The notes under the pieces were generated by a model, which did not search any database, had not been told where the DNA came from, and worked only from the letters and a program-made list of their open reading frames with translations. 64,000 nt of DNA from JACDAN01 sp963842235 (lineage in GTDB: Bacteria; Actinomycetota; Thermoleophilia; Gaiellales; Gaiellaceae). The stretch spans positions 992,001-1,056,000 of the forward strand of contig CAWJFT010000001.1 in the NCBI GenBank assembly GCA_963842235.1, written 5' to 3'. The position numbers and the translations under genes were made by a program. Below are positions 7,735 through 19,087 of the stretch, in pieces (positions within the stretch are counted from its first letter, which is position 1; each line of letters starts with the position of its first letter).

Positions 7735-9038
7735 CGCGTCGCCCTGTGTGGCTCCGCCTGTTCGGCAATCAGATACGGCGCGAAGCGCGACAGCTCCCGC
7801 CGCGGCAGCCTCGCCCGGATGAAGACGCCTTCCTCCGTATCGTTGCGCTCGTCGATCGGCGTGCCGAGCTCGTAGAGCTCTGCGAGCTTCCCGCCGTCCT
7901 CGTACGGGACGAGCAGGCGCACGAGCTCGAACCGTTCCGAGAAGCGATCGGCGATCCGCGCTCGCAGCTCCGGCAACCCTTCGCCGGTGAGCGCGGAGAT
8001 CTGCAGCGACCCGGGGAAGCGATTCGCGAGCCGCCTGCGGCCGAGCGGATCGACCCCATCGACCTTGTTCACCACCATCTCGACGGGCAGCTCGTCCGCT
8101 CCGATCTCGTGAAGGACGTCCTCGACCGCGGCGACCATCTCGTCGAGCTCCTCGTCGGAGACCGATGCATCGAGCACGTGGAGCACGAGATCGGCGGAGA
8201 GCGTCTCCTCGAGCGTGGCCGCGAAGCCCTCGACGAGCTCGTGCGGCAGCCGCCGGATGAAGCCGACGGTGTCGGTGAGCAGGTAGCGCCGCCCCTCGTG
8301 GACGAACGCGCGCGTCGTCGGGTCGACCGTCTCGAAGAGGCGATCGTCGACGGAGACGTGCGCATCCGTGAGGGCGTTCAGCAGCGTCGATTTGCCGGCG
8401 TTCGTGTACCCGGCCAAAGCCACGGTGGGAGTCTCCGAGCGCGCCCGTTCCTTACGGCGCGTGTCTCGCTGTGTGCGCAGGGCGGCGAGGCGCCGGCGGA
8501 GCAGTGCGACCCGGCGTCGGGCCAACCGCCGGTCGGTCTCGAGCTGAGTCTCGCCCGGACCGCGCGTTCCGACGCCGCCGCCGAGGCGCTCGAGGTGCTG
8601 CCACAGGCCGCGCATGCGTGGAAGGTTGTACTGGAGCTGCGCGAGCTCGACCTGGAGCTTGCCCTCGGCGCTGAACGCGTGCTGGGCGAAGATGTCGAGG
8701 ATCAGCTGGGTGCGGTCGACGACCCGCGCCTGCAGTGCATCCTCGAGCCGGCGCTGCTGCGGGGGGCTGATCTCGCCGTCCACGAGAAGCGACTCGGAGT
8801 CGGAGTCCGCGAATGCCCGCGTCAGCTCCTCCAGCTTGCCCTTGCCCACGAACGAGCGCTGGTCGGGCCGCTGCCGGTGCTGGACGAGGCTGCCGACGGC
8901 CTCGACGCCCGCGGTTCTCGCGAGCTCCTCCATCTCCCCGAGCTCTCGCTCTGCGTCGGCTCCTGAAGGCAGCACGGCGACGATGAAGCCTCGCTCCGGC
9001 TGCGCGCCGGGATGCGGGTCGGGTTGGCGGTGACTCAC
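7731..9038 (-). CDS. hflX: GTPase HflX
   Basis: Ribosome-associated GTPase that splits or rescues stalled ribosomes. The N-terminal HflX domain has GKGKLEEL and the conserved GERLGGGVGTRGPGETQLE-like stretch (here RLGGGVGTRGPGETQLE). The G domain has GYTNAGKSTLLNAL (G1), DTVGFIRRLPHELVE (G3) and NKVD (G4). Length is 435 residues. The GTG start at 9038 overlaps the dapL TGA as GTGA. The partner gene miaA lies close by, a common association. Confidence 0.95.
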   Translation of the reverse strand: MSHRQPDPHPGAQPERGFIVAVLPSGADAERELGEMEELARTAGVEAVGSLVQHRQRPDQRSFVGKGKLEELTRAFADSDSESLLVDGEISPPQQRRLEDALQARVVDRTQLILDIFAQHAFSAEGKLQVELAQLQYNLPRMRGLWQHLERLGGGVGTRGPGETQLETDRRLARRRVALLRRRLAALRTQRDTRRKERARSETPTVALAGYTNAGKSTLLNALTDAHVSVDDRLFETVDPTTRAFVHEGRRYLLTDTVGFIRRLPHELVEGFAATLEETLSADLVLHVLDASVSDEELDEMVAAVEDVLHEIGADELPVEMVVNKVDGVDPLGRRRLANRFPGSLQISALTGEGLPELRARIADRFSERFELVRLLVPYEDGGKLAELYELGTPIDERNDTEEGVFIRARLPRRELSRFAPYLIAEQAEPHRATR

Positions 9039-10213
9039 GCTTGGATTATGGACGCGCGCAGCGAGGTCTCGATTCGGCGAACCGCCTCCTCGAGCCGCTC
9101 GTCGGGGACGGTCAGCGACAGACGAACGAAGCCCTCTCCGCTCGGGCCATAGCCCGGGCCCGGGGAGACGACCACGTTCGCCTCTTCCAGGACGAGCGAG
9201 GCGAAGGACTCGGACGTGTGGCCGTCGGGCACCCGCAGCCAGAGATACGGCGTCGCCCTAGGAGGGGTGACGTCGAGCCCGATTCGAGCCAGGGCCTCGA
9301 CGACGAGATCACGGCGTCGCTCGTAGATCCGGGACATGCGGCGCGGGAAGTCTCGCTCCTTCGTCAGCGCAACGACAGCAGCCTGCTGGAGCGCCCCGAA
9401 GAGACCCGAGTCAAGATTGGACTTCAGCTGCCGGAAGCGCTCGACCACCTCCGCGTTGCCCGCGACCAGGCCGCAGCGCCAACCGGTCATGTTCCAGCCC
9501 TTGGAGAGGGAGAAGATCTCGACCCCGACTTCCTTGGCGCCGGGCGTCTCGAGGAAGCTGGGCGCGACGTAGCCGTCGAAGCAGATCTCCGAGTAGGCGT
9601 TGTCGTGAACGAGGATCAGCTCGTGCCGACGCGCGAAGTCGACGGCGTCGGCGAAGGCGCCGTCCGGGACGACCGCGCCGGTCGGGTTGTTCGGGTAGTC
9701 CAGGTAGAGCAGGTTGGCCCGGTCCGCGACGTCGTCCGGCACCACAGCGAGGTCCGGAAAGAATCCGTTCTCCTCCGTCAGCGGCAGGTAGTGCACCTCC
9801 GCCCCGGAGAAGACAGGCCCCGAGGTGTACGGCGGATACCCCGGCTCGGGGCTCAGGCAGACATCGCCCGGATCGAGGCAGGCCATCGCGATGTGGCCGA
9901 CAGCCTCCTTCCCGCCCAGCACGGGAATCACCTCCGACGACGGATCGAGCTCGACTCCGAACCGGTCCCGATAGAAGCTCGCCGCCGCCTCGTGGAACTC
10001 GTCGCTCCCGTGGTTCGTCGGATAGCGGTGCGTCCGAGGGTCGTGCATAGCGGCAGCGGCAGCCTCGATGATCGCATCCGGGGTCGGCAGGTCGGGGTCG
10101 CCGATCCCGAGGCTGATCACGTCGATCCCCGCCTTCGTCTTGGCAGAGATCTGACGCTCGAGCTCCGCGAAGAGGTACGGCGGCACCTGGTCGAGCCTGT
10201 GCGCGAACCTCAG
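9035..10213 (-). CDS. dapL: LL-diaminopimelate aminotransferase-type PLP enzyme (DapL)
   Basis: Converts tetrahydrodipicolinate directly to LL-diaminopimelate using glutamate; class I/II aminotransferase fold. Motifs: ISLGIGDPDLPTP, DYPNNPTGA, the PLP lysine in SLSKGWNMTGWRCG, and RLSLTV near the C-terminus. The best start is a CTG at 10213: it gives the expected N-terminus (LRFAHRLDQVPPYLFAELE), overlaps the dapF stop as CTGA, and is preceded by GGAGGA with a 6-base gap. There is no ATG, GTG or TTG in that stretch. With dapA, dapB and dapF this forms the aminotransferase route to DAP. Confidence 0.85.
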   Translation of the reverse strand: MRFAHRLDQVPPYLFAELERQISAKTKAGIDVISLGIGDPDLPTPDAIIEAAAAAMHDPRTHRYPTNHGSDEFHEAAASFYRDRFGVELDPSSEVIPVLGGKEAVGHIAMACLDPGDVCLSPEPGYPPYTSGPVFSGAEVHYLPLTEENGFFPDLAVVPDDVADRANLLYLDYPNNPTGAVVPDGAFADAVDFARRHELILVHDNAYSEICFDGYVAPSFLETPGAKEVGVEIFSLSKGWNMTGWRCGLVAGNAEVVERFRQLKSNLDSGLFGALQQAAVVALTKERDFPRRMSRIYERRRDLVVEALARIGLDVTPPRATPYLWLRVPDGHTSESFASLVLEEANVVVSPGPGYGPSGEGFVRLSLTVPDERLEEAVRRIETSLRASIIQA

Positions 10214-10989
10214 CTGAATTCCTCCGCCGTCTCGCCGGTGAAGATCTCCTGCGCGGGCCCCGTGAGCCGCGCGTTCCAGTCGCCGTCGAGCTCGACCAGC
10301 AGATCGCCGCCTGCCAGGTGCACCGTCACCGGGCTCTCGCACCAGCCGCGCGCAACGGCGACCGCCGCGCAGGCGACCGCGCTCGTCCCCGAGGCCAGCG
10401 TCTCCCCCGCTCCTCGCTCCCAGACGGCGACGGTCAGGTCATTGGGGCCGTCGACCTGCGCAAGCTGGACATTTGTCCGCTCCGGAAAGCGCTCGTGATT
10501 CTCGATCAGCGGGCCGAGCCGTAGAAGCTCCTCCCGGTCGGGCTCCATCAGCACCACGGCATGTGGGTTCCCGACCGAGGCAGTCGTCAGCTCGACCCGG
10601 CCACCGTCGACCACGAGCGTCTCCGGCTCGCCTACTACGACCGCGCCCATGTCCGTCTCCACCTCCAAGCCGCCGCGCATCCGGGCCACGACCTCACGTG
10701 GCCCCACCTGCAGGCGCACCGTATCGGCGCCGCTGCGCCGGGCGAGCCAGCGCGCGGCGATCCGCGTGCCGTTGCCGGACAGCTCGGCCGTGGAGCCGTC
10801 GGGATTCCAGATCACGACCTCGGCACGGTCGCCGTTCGCCGACACGATCTCCAGCACCCCGTCGGAGCCGACGCCGAAGTGGTAGTCGCAGAGACGGCGA
10901 ACCTGCTCAGCTGTCAGCGGCGCGTCGAGATCCGCGCGCTGGACCAGCAGATAGTCGTTGCCCAGCCCGTGCCACTTCGAGAATCGCAT
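10210..10989 (-). CDS. dapF: Diaminopimelate epimerase-like protein with both catalytic cysteines replaced by serine
   Basis: DapF interconverts LL- and meso-diaminopimelate using two cysteines as acid and base. Fold and context are DapF: HGLGNDYLLV at the N-terminus, FGVGSDGVL, WNPDGSTAE, SVGNPHAV and RTNVQL. The usual CGNG cysteine is Ser71 (ELSGNGTR) and the usual ACGTG cysteine is Ser200 (LASGTSAV). Both serine codons (TCC, TCG) read clearly. Length is 259 residues. It may be a serine variant of the epimerase or have altered activity. The ATG at 10989 lies inside the 3' end of miaA (83-base overlap). Confidence 0.85.
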   Translation of the reverse strand: MRFSKWHGLGNDYLLVQRADLDAPLTAEQVRRLCDYHFGVGSDGVLEIVSANGDRAEVVIWNPDGSTAELSGNGTRIAARWLARRSGADTVRLQVGPREVVARMRGGLEVETDMGAVVVGEPETLVVDGGRVELTTASVGNPHAVVLMEPDREELLRLGPLIENHERFPERTNVQLAQVDGPNDLTVAVWERGAGETLASGTSAVACAAVAVARGWCESPVTVHLAGGDLLVELDGDWNARLTGPAQEIFTGETAEEFS

Positions 10990-11833
10990 CGGCCACCTCG
11001 CCCGGAGGGCGGTCGGCGGGCAGGCTAACAAGGCCGGGAATCCGTCGCATCCACTTGCGCTGGTACGCCGCGTAGCGTCTCGTGCGCCGAGTAAGAGCCG
11101 CCATTGCATCGTTTCGAGGCAGATCCGCGAGCTCCTGGAGACCGTGGATCCCCTGCGCTGTCGACGAGATCGGGGCGGCCAGGGCCCGCCGCGCCTCCTC
11201 CTCCGCCCCACGCTCGAACATCGCCCGCGTGCGCTCTTCGATGCGCCGCTCGAGGACATCCATGGGCACATCCAGACCGACCACGACGGTCGGGTGGCGC
11301 GTGTCCTCTGTCCAAAGCCGGTCTCCGCGTGGAGCCAGCGACGAGCCGACCTCGGCAAGCTCGAGCGCGCGAACGACGCGACGACGATCATTCGGATGGA
11401 TTCGCGCGGCAGCCTCGGGATCCCGCTCGGCGAGGAGGTCATGCGTCGCGTCCGGCCCGAGCTCGTCGTAGGCACCCTCCCAGCGCTCTCTCGCTCCCGG
11501 CGGAGGCGCCGGTGGAAGGTCGAGCTCGGCGAGCGCGGCACGCAGGTAGAGGCCCGTTCCGCCGACCACGATCGGGGTCAGGCCCTCGGCGAGCGCCTCG
11601 TCGATCGCGTCGTGCGCCAGCTTCGCGTACTCCGCGACGGAGGCCTCGTGGTCGAGCTCCCAGATCGCCACGAGCTCCGTCGGCCGCTCGGACTGGTTCG
11701 TGAGCATCGGAACTCCGCGGTAGACCTGCATCGCGTCGGCAGAGATCAGGCGGCCCGGGATCCGGTCGGCGAGGGCCTCCGCGACGGCGGTCTTTCCCGA
11801 CGCCGTAGGGCCGAAGATGGCGATGACTCGCAA
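10907..11833 (-). CDS. miaA: tRNA dimethylallyltransferase
   Basis: Adds a dimethylallyl group to A37 of tRNAs reading UNN codons, ahead of MiaB. P-loop GPTASGKTAVA (8-18), then LISADAMQVYRG, the VVGGTGLYLRA motif, and HPNDRRRVVRALE. Length is 308 residues. The C-terminal tail overlaps dapF by 83 bases in another frame, unusually long but with intact frames in both. It sits near miaB with only a phosphatase gene between. Confidence 0.95.
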   Translation of the reverse strand: MRVIAIFGPTASGKTAVAEALADRIPGRLISADAMQVYRGVPMLTNQSERPTELVAIWELDHEASVAEYAKLAHDAIDEALAEGLTPIVVGGTGLYLRAALAELDLPPAPPPGARERWEGAYDELGPDATHDLLAERDPEAAARIHPNDRRRVVRALELAEVGSSLAPRGDRLWTEDTRHPTVVVGLDVPMDVLERRIEERTRAMFERGAEEEARRALAAPISSTAQGIHGLQELADLPRNDAMAALTRRTRRYAAYQRKWMRRIPGLVSLPADRPPGEVADAILEVARAGQRLSAGPARGSRRAADS

Positions 11834-11836
11834 GGT

Positions 11837-12583
11837 TCAGTCGAGGAGACGAGCCCTGACGCGCTCGCCGATGTTCTCCGGCGCACCGCCAGCTCGGAGG
11901 AACCCCTCGACGCTCCCGTACCGCCGCTCGAGCTCCTCGAGCACCCCCACCATCGCGGCAGCCGGCGTGGCGGTGATCCGGCGCAGCCGTTCGAGCTCGG
12001 CCTCGTCCTCGGCTTCTGCGAACCACCGCTCGTGGCGCGGGCGCAGCCGCTCCTCGCTGAGCGCGTAGTCGGCGCCTATGTCCTCGAGCCCGACGCCGGC
12101 GATCCGCAGCAGGAACGCAACGGTCAGGCCGGTTCGGTCCTTGCCGCCCGCGCAGTGGACGAGAACGGCTCCCTCAGGCGCCTCGGCGATCGCGCGGATC
12201 ACGTTGGCGACATTCGGCCGAAAGCCTTCGAGGAAGATGAGGTAGACCTCGCGCGTCGCCTCGGCGACGTCCTCCGCCTTGGCGCTCGCCGCGTCGGCGG
12301 CCTCGAAGATTTCCGGGGAGTCGACCATGAACGGGACGTGCAGGACCTCGACGGGCAGCTCGGTCGGCGCGTCTGCGGCAAGCTCGTCATCCGTGCGCAG
12401 GTCGACGATCGTGCGGACGCCGTAGGCGACGAGCGCCTTCCAGCCCTCGTCGGTCAGGCGGCGGATGTTGTCGGCGCGAACAATCCGGCCGAACTGCGTC
12501 TCCTGCCCGTCAGCCGTCATGTGTCCGCCGAGGTCGCGGACGTTGAGGACGCCGTCCCAGACGAGGTCTCGGCTACGCAGCAA
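11837..12583 (-). CDS. Tyrosine-protein phosphatase (Y_phosphatase3 type)
   Basis: A 248-residue enzyme with the CX5R signature HCAGGKDRTG (Cys144, Arg150) and the upstream family motifs LNVRDLGG and VRTIVDLRTDDE. This family includes MptpB-like phosphatases with broad phosphoamino-acid or phosphoinositide activity; the true substrate is unknown. There is no signal peptide, so it is likely cytoplasmic. It overlaps miaB by 11 bases and precedes miaA by 3 bases, so it is co-transcribed with tRNA-modification genes. Confidence 0.85.
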   Translation of the reverse strand: MLRSRDLVWDGVLNVRDLGGHMTADGQETQFGRIVRADNIRRLTDEGWKALVAYGVRTIVDLRTDDELAADAPTELPVEVLHVPFMVDSPEIFEAADAASAKAEDVAEATREVYLIFLEGFRPNVANVIRAIAEAPEGAVLVHCAGGKDRTGLTVAFLLRIAGVGLEDIGADYALSEERLRPRHERWFAEAEDEAELERLRRITATPAAAMVGVLEELERRYGSVEGFLRAGGAPENIGERVRARLLD

Positions 12584-13898
12584 CAGACGAGATTTTCGAG
12601 CCGCGAAGGGTGGTAGAGGTGGAGCCTTCGATCGTGACGTCGACCAGCTCGCCGGGCGAGGCCGCTCCCGCGAAGTTGACCGTGGTGTTCCGCCTCGTCC
12701 GGCCGCGGAGCAAGTCAGGGTCGGTGCGACTCGGCCCTTCGACGAGCACCTCCTCGATGCCGCCGATGCGGCGCTCGTTGCGCTCGGCGGCGACGCGCTG
12801 CACCACGTCGATCAGCCGCTCGATGCGCTCGCGCTTCACGTCCTCCGGGACCTGGTCCGACATCACCGCCGCCTCGGTGCCGCGGCGCGGCGAGAAGACG
12901 AACGTGAAGGCGCTGTCGAAGCCGACCTCATGCACGGCGTCGAGCGTCTCCTGGAAGTCTTCCTCGGTCTCGCCAGGGAAGCCCACGATCAGGTCGGTAC
13001 TCAGCGCCAGATCCGGAATCGCCGCGCGCAGATCGCTCGCGAGGCGGACGAAGCGCTCCCGGCTGTACGTCCGCCGCATCGCCTTGAGGATCCTGCTCGA
13101 CCCGGACTGGAGCGGCAGGTGCGTGTGCTCGCAGACCGCCGCGCACTCGGCCATCGCGGCGATCACGGGCGCGCGGAAATCCTTCGGATGCGGGCTCGTG
13201 AACCGGATCCGGGCGACCCCGTCAACCGCGTCGACAGCGCGCAGAAGCTCGCCGAAGTCCGTACGGACCTCCGGGAGCAGGTCTCGGCCGTAGGAGTTCA
13301 CGTTCTGGCCGAGGAGCGTGAACTCGCGCACGCCCTCCCGCGCGAGCTTCGTCACCTCGGCGACGACCTCGCCGGGCCTGCGGCTCTGCTCCCGCCCGCG
13401 GACGGACGGGACGATGCAGTACGCGCACTTCGAGTTGCAGCCCATCGAGACCTGTACCCAGGCCTGGAACCGGCGCTCTCGGTGCATCGGCAGCCGCCCG
13501 GCGAACGAGCGCTCCTCGAGGCCGAACCGCCCGCGCGGGACGCCGACGCCGCCGGCGCCGAGCCATTCCCCGAGGTGCGGGATCGATCCGGGCCCGAACG
13601 CGACGTCCACGAACGGATACAGCGAGAAGAGGCGCTCGCGCTGTGCCTCGGCATAGCAGCCGCCGACCGCGATCACCTTCTCCGGCTCTCGCTCCTTCAA
13701 GGCACGTGCCTGCGCCAGGTGCGCCGCAAAGCGCTGGTCGGGCTTCTCGCGAATCGTGCAGGTATTGAAGACGAGCACGTCGGCCTCTTCCTGGGCCGGC
13801 GTCTCCCCCAGGCCGAGCTCCTCGAGCATGCCCTTGATGCGCTCCGAGTCGTGCGCGTTCATCTGGCAACCGAAGGTCGTTACGTGGTAGCGCTGCAC
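12573..13898 (-). CDS. miaB: tRNA-2-methylthio-N6-dimethylallyladenosine synthase
   Basis: Radical-SAM methylthiotransferase that adds the 2-methylthio group to i6A37 of tRNA. The N-terminal UPF0004 domain supplies Cys11, Cys47 and Cys81 for the auxiliary Fe-S cluster. The radical-SAM motif CNSKCAYC has Cys154, Cys158 and Cys161. FTSPHPKDF and HLPLQSGSS are typical, and a TRAM domain closes the protein. Length is 441 residues. GTG at 13898 is the start, with a TACGAT element 8 bases upstream and no Shine-Dalgarno, so it may be leaderless. Confidence 0.95.
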   Translation of the reverse strand: MQRYHVTTFGCQMNAHDSERIKGMLEELGLGETPAQEEADVLVFNTCTIREKPDQRFAAHLAQARALKEREPEKVIAVGGCYAEAQRERLFSLYPFVDVAFGPGSIPHLGEWLGAGGVGVPRGRFGLEERSFAGRLPMHRERRFQAWVQVSMGCNSKCAYCIVPSVRGREQSRRPGEVVAEVTKLAREGVREFTLLGQNVNSYGRDLLPEVRTDFGELLRAVDAVDGVARIRFTSPHPKDFRAPVIAAMAECAAVCEHTHLPLQSGSSRILKAMRRTYSRERFVRLASDLRAAIPDLALSTDLIVGFPGETEEDFQETLDAVHEVGFDSAFTFVFSPRRGTEAAVMSDQVPEDVKRERIERLIDVVQRVAAERNERRIGGIEEVLVEGPSRTDPDLLRGRTRRNTTVNFAGAASPGELVDVTIEGSTSTTLRGSKISSVAA

Positions 13899-13906
13899 GG
13901 CGAGAA

Positions 13907-13912
13907 ATCGTA
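13907..13912 (-). promoter_or_regulatory. -10 element TACGAT before miaB
   Basis: TACGAT on the minus strand lies 8 bases from the GTG start at 13898, another leaderless arrangement. The 104-base divergent gap also holds the nuclease promoter; a TAGGCT there near 13957 could be its -10. Confidence 0.45.
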
Positions 13913-14002
13913 GCCGCGCCTGAATAGTGCTTTCGATTTCGCCATGTCCGTTGTAGGCTGGTCCAGCACGAGTTTCGGGGTCTCTCTGCCGTTGGAGGTC
14001 AC

Positions 14003-16720
<2,718 letters not shown>

Positions 16721-16729
<9 letters not shown>

Positions 16730-16862
16730 AAGTCTCACGACTTTCAGCGACTGGGATGAAGCCGGGGCGCCGCTTCGCGGCGCTTGGCCTAGCTGCTCGG
16801 TGTCTCTTCCTTCACTCTGGGCCGAAACGGCGGAACGGGCGAAGCCCGTTCCGCGGCGACCG
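16721..16862 (+). repeat. Three-hairpin dispersed repeat, copy A
   Basis: Between the convergent nuclease and rny genes. H1 is GCTGAAAGTC/GACTTTCAGC (16725-16748), H2 is GCGCCGC-TTC-GCGGCGC (16767-16783), and H3 is GCGGAACGGGC-GAA-GCCCGTTCCGC (16830-16854). Copy B at 25.6-25.8 kb has the same three hairpins in inverted orientation with nearly identical spacing. H1 overlaps the nuclease stop codon. It could also act as a bidirectional terminator, although no U-tract follows. Confidence 0.75.
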
Positions 16863-16873
16863 TCACGGCGCCG

Positions 16874-18406
16874 TCATTTTGCGAGTTCGGTCGCTCGCGA
16901 CTCGCGGATCACGGTGACCTTGATCTGCCCGGGATACTCGAGCTCGTGCTCGATGTCCCGGGCGATCTCGTGCGAGAGCAAGACTGCAGCGTCGTCGTCG
17001 ATCTCGCCAGGCTTGACGATCACGCGGATCTCGCGGCCTGCCTGCAGCGCGTAGACCTTCTCGACACCGTTCCTCCGCGCCGCGATGTCCTCGAGCGCCT
17101 CGAGCCGCTTGATGTAGTTCTCGAGCGTGTCCCCGCGCGCTCCGGGCCGTGAGCCTGAGATCGCGTCGGCGGCGACCAGGAGCACCGCTTCCACCGTCTG
17201 CGGCTGGACCTCGTAATGGTGAGCGGCGATGGCATGCACAACGGCCTCTGCTTCCCCGTACCGGGCCGCGTAGTCGGCGGAAATCTGCGCGTGCGAGCCC
17301 TCTACCTCGTGCGTGAGCGCCTTGCCGAGGTCGTGGAGCAGCGCTGCGCGCTTGGCGGTCCGCGCGCTCGCCTCCAGCTCGACGGCCATGATCCCCGCGA
17401 GATGGACGACCTCGAGCGTGTGCTTGAGGACGTTCTGACCGTAGCTCGTCCGGTAGTGAAGCCGGCCCAGGACCTTCACGAGCTCCGGATGGAAGTCGCC
17501 GCAGTTGGCCTCGAAGACGGCCTGCTCGCCGGCCAGGCGCATGTAGTCGTCGATCTCGGCCTTGGACTGGTAGTACATCTCCTCGATCCGGGCCGGCTGG
17601 ATGCGCCCGTCCTCGATCAGCTTCGTCAGTGTCAGCTTCGCGATCTCGCGGCGGATGCCGTCGAACGAGGACAGGACGACGGCCTGCGGCGTGTCGTCGA
17701 TGATGATGTCCACCCCGGTCAGGTGCTCGAGGGTGCGGATGTTGCGCCCCTCTCGGCCGATGATCCGGCCCTTCATGTCGTCCGAGGGCAGCTCGACCAC
17801 CGATGACGTCGTCTCGGCAGCGTGGCTCGCTGCCACGCGCTGGAGCGCGTCGGCGACGAGGTTTCTGGCACGTCGCTTGGCATCGACCTGCGCCTCCTCC
17901 TCGAGTTGTCGGACGCGCTTGGCCAGATCGTGGCGGATCAGCTGCTCCGAGCGGTCAAGGAGCTCGTTCTTGGCCTCGTTCACGGTCAGTCCCGAGATGC
18001 GCTCGAGCTCCTGCAACTCCTGATCCTTCGCCTCCTTGAGCTGCAGCTGGAGCTCCTTGATGTGGACCTCGCGGTCCGAGAGGCCCTGCTCGCGGCGCAG
18101 GAGCTCGTTGAGCTTGGCCTCGAGCTCGTCCTGGCGAGCCAGCACGCGCTCCTCGAGTTTCGCCATCTGGCCGCGGCGTTCCTGGAGCGTCTGCTCCTCT
18201 TCGGCCCGGAAGCGCATCGCCTGCTCGCGCGCCTCAACCTTGCTCTCACGCCTGAGAGTGTCCGCCTCGCGCCGTGCCTCCGCGATCAGCTCATCGCGTT
18301 GTCGTGCCGCCTCGCCGAGGCCTGAGCGGTGCTGGAGCTTGAGGACGAGCGCGAGGAGCGCCGCTCCGAGAATCAGGCCGATGGCGATGCCGACGACGAT
18401 GAGCAC
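16874..18406 (-). CDS. rny: Ribonuclease Y
   Basis: Membrane-anchored endoribonuclease that starts mRNA decay. One N-terminal membrane segment (about 2-22), a long charged coiled coil to about 200, a KH domain with GRIIGREGRNIRTLE, then an HD domain with HDLGKA and AHHYE. Length is 510 residues, normal. GTG at 18406 follows AAGGAG with suitable spacing. A 7-bp hairpin (GTCGGGC/GCCCGAC) sits about 18 bases upstream of the start. Confidence 0.96.
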   Translation of the reverse strand: MLIVVGIAIGLILGAALLALVLKLQHRSGLGEAARQRDELIAEARREADTLRRESKVEAREQAMRFRAEEEQTLQERRGQMAKLEERVLARQDELEAKLNELLRREQGLSDREVHIKELQLQLKEAKDQELQELERISGLTVNEAKNELLDRSEQLIRHDLAKRVRQLEEEAQVDAKRRARNLVADALQRVAASHAAETTSSVVELPSDDMKGRIIGREGRNIRTLEHLTGVDIIIDDTPQAVVLSSFDGIRREIAKLTLTKLIEDGRIQPARIEEMYYQSKAEIDDYMRLAGEQAVFEANCGDFHPELVKVLGRLHYRTSYGQNVLKHTLEVVHLAGIMAVELEASARTAKRAALLHDLGKALTHEVEGSHAQISADYAARYGEAEAVVHAIAAHHYEVQPQTVEAVLLVAADAISGSRPGARGDTLENYIKRLEALEDIAARRNGVEKVYALQAGREIRVIVKPGEIDDDAAVLLSHEIARDIEHELEYPGQIKVTVIRESRATELAK

Positions 18407-18673
18407 GTAGCGCTCCTTGGGGTCGAGTCGGGCCGGAGCCCGACCGGATGGTCGGTTGTACCGCTCGTCGAGCGGGAATCACCCGCCATCTAGCCCGTGC
18501 AGAGCGTTCCTGAAAGCGCAGCCGGTGGCCGCGCGTGGTCGTCACCAGCGAGCTGCCGCTAGGGCCGTGTCCTCCTTCGTCTGGGCTCGTCCGGTGGTCA
18601 GAGTCGTCTCGAGTTTCGCTCTCGTCGTATCAGAAAACGCGTCTGTGCAGGCAAAATGTCGAATGAATCGCCT
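18407..18673 (-). promoter_or_regulatory. 267-base leader region of rny
   Basis: I see no convincing gene here. It separates recX from rny, and a promoter is likely: TTGCCT followed after 16 bases by TGATAC lies near 18620-18650 on the minus strand. The hairpin GTCGGGC-GGAG-type at 18424-18441 sits next to the rny ribosome-binding site. The long leader suggests post-transcriptional control, as with other RNase genes; this is inference. Confidence 0.4.
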
Positions 18674-19087
18674 CTAGTCTACCGGAAGGGCACTACCGAT
18701 GCCCTCGAGCGTCTCTCGGCTGAAGCCCTTTCCAGCCAGGTAGCGCAGGGCCTTCGCATCGCCGCCGCGCCGTTCGTGGAGCTCGGCGGCGCGCACCTCC
18801 TCGGGCTCGAGCTCGGCGATTGCCTGCTCGACCGCGTCAGCGGCGACGCCCCGGCGGCGAAGGTCGGTTCGGATCAGATCGTCCCCCGCGCCCCGCGCGG
18901 CGAGTGACCGTGCCCGGCCCGCTGCGAAGCGCTCGTCCGAAACGAGGCCGGAGTCGGTGAGTCGGTCGAGCGTCTCCTCCCGCTCACCGACCTCGATCCC
19001 CGCTTTCGCGAGGCGCTGGTCGAGCTCCCGCCGAGAGCGGTCCCGGTGCCGGAGAGCGCGGAGCGCGACGTCCGTCGCGTCGGGCAC
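18674..19087 (-). CDS. recX: RecA regulator RecX
   Basis: Binds the RecA filament and modulates its activity. A 137-residue helical protein with the RecX repeat pattern: ALRALRHRDRSRRELDQRLAKAGI, then GLVSDERFAAGRARS and a third repeat with ALRYLAGKGFS. Its start overlaps the recA stop by one base, so the two are coupled. Confidence 0.92.
   Translation of the reverse strand: MPDATDVALRALRHRDRSRRELDQRLAKAGIEVGEREETLDRLTDSGLVSDERFAAGRARSLAARGAGDDLIRTDLRRRGVAADAVEQAIAELEPEEVRAAELHERRGGDAKALRYLAGKGFSRETLEGIGSALPVD

Noticed and set aside
10990..11541. Long N-terminal extension of dapF
   Set aside because: It is antisense-free but out of frame within miaA, and the DapF N-terminus begins at the ATG at 10989.
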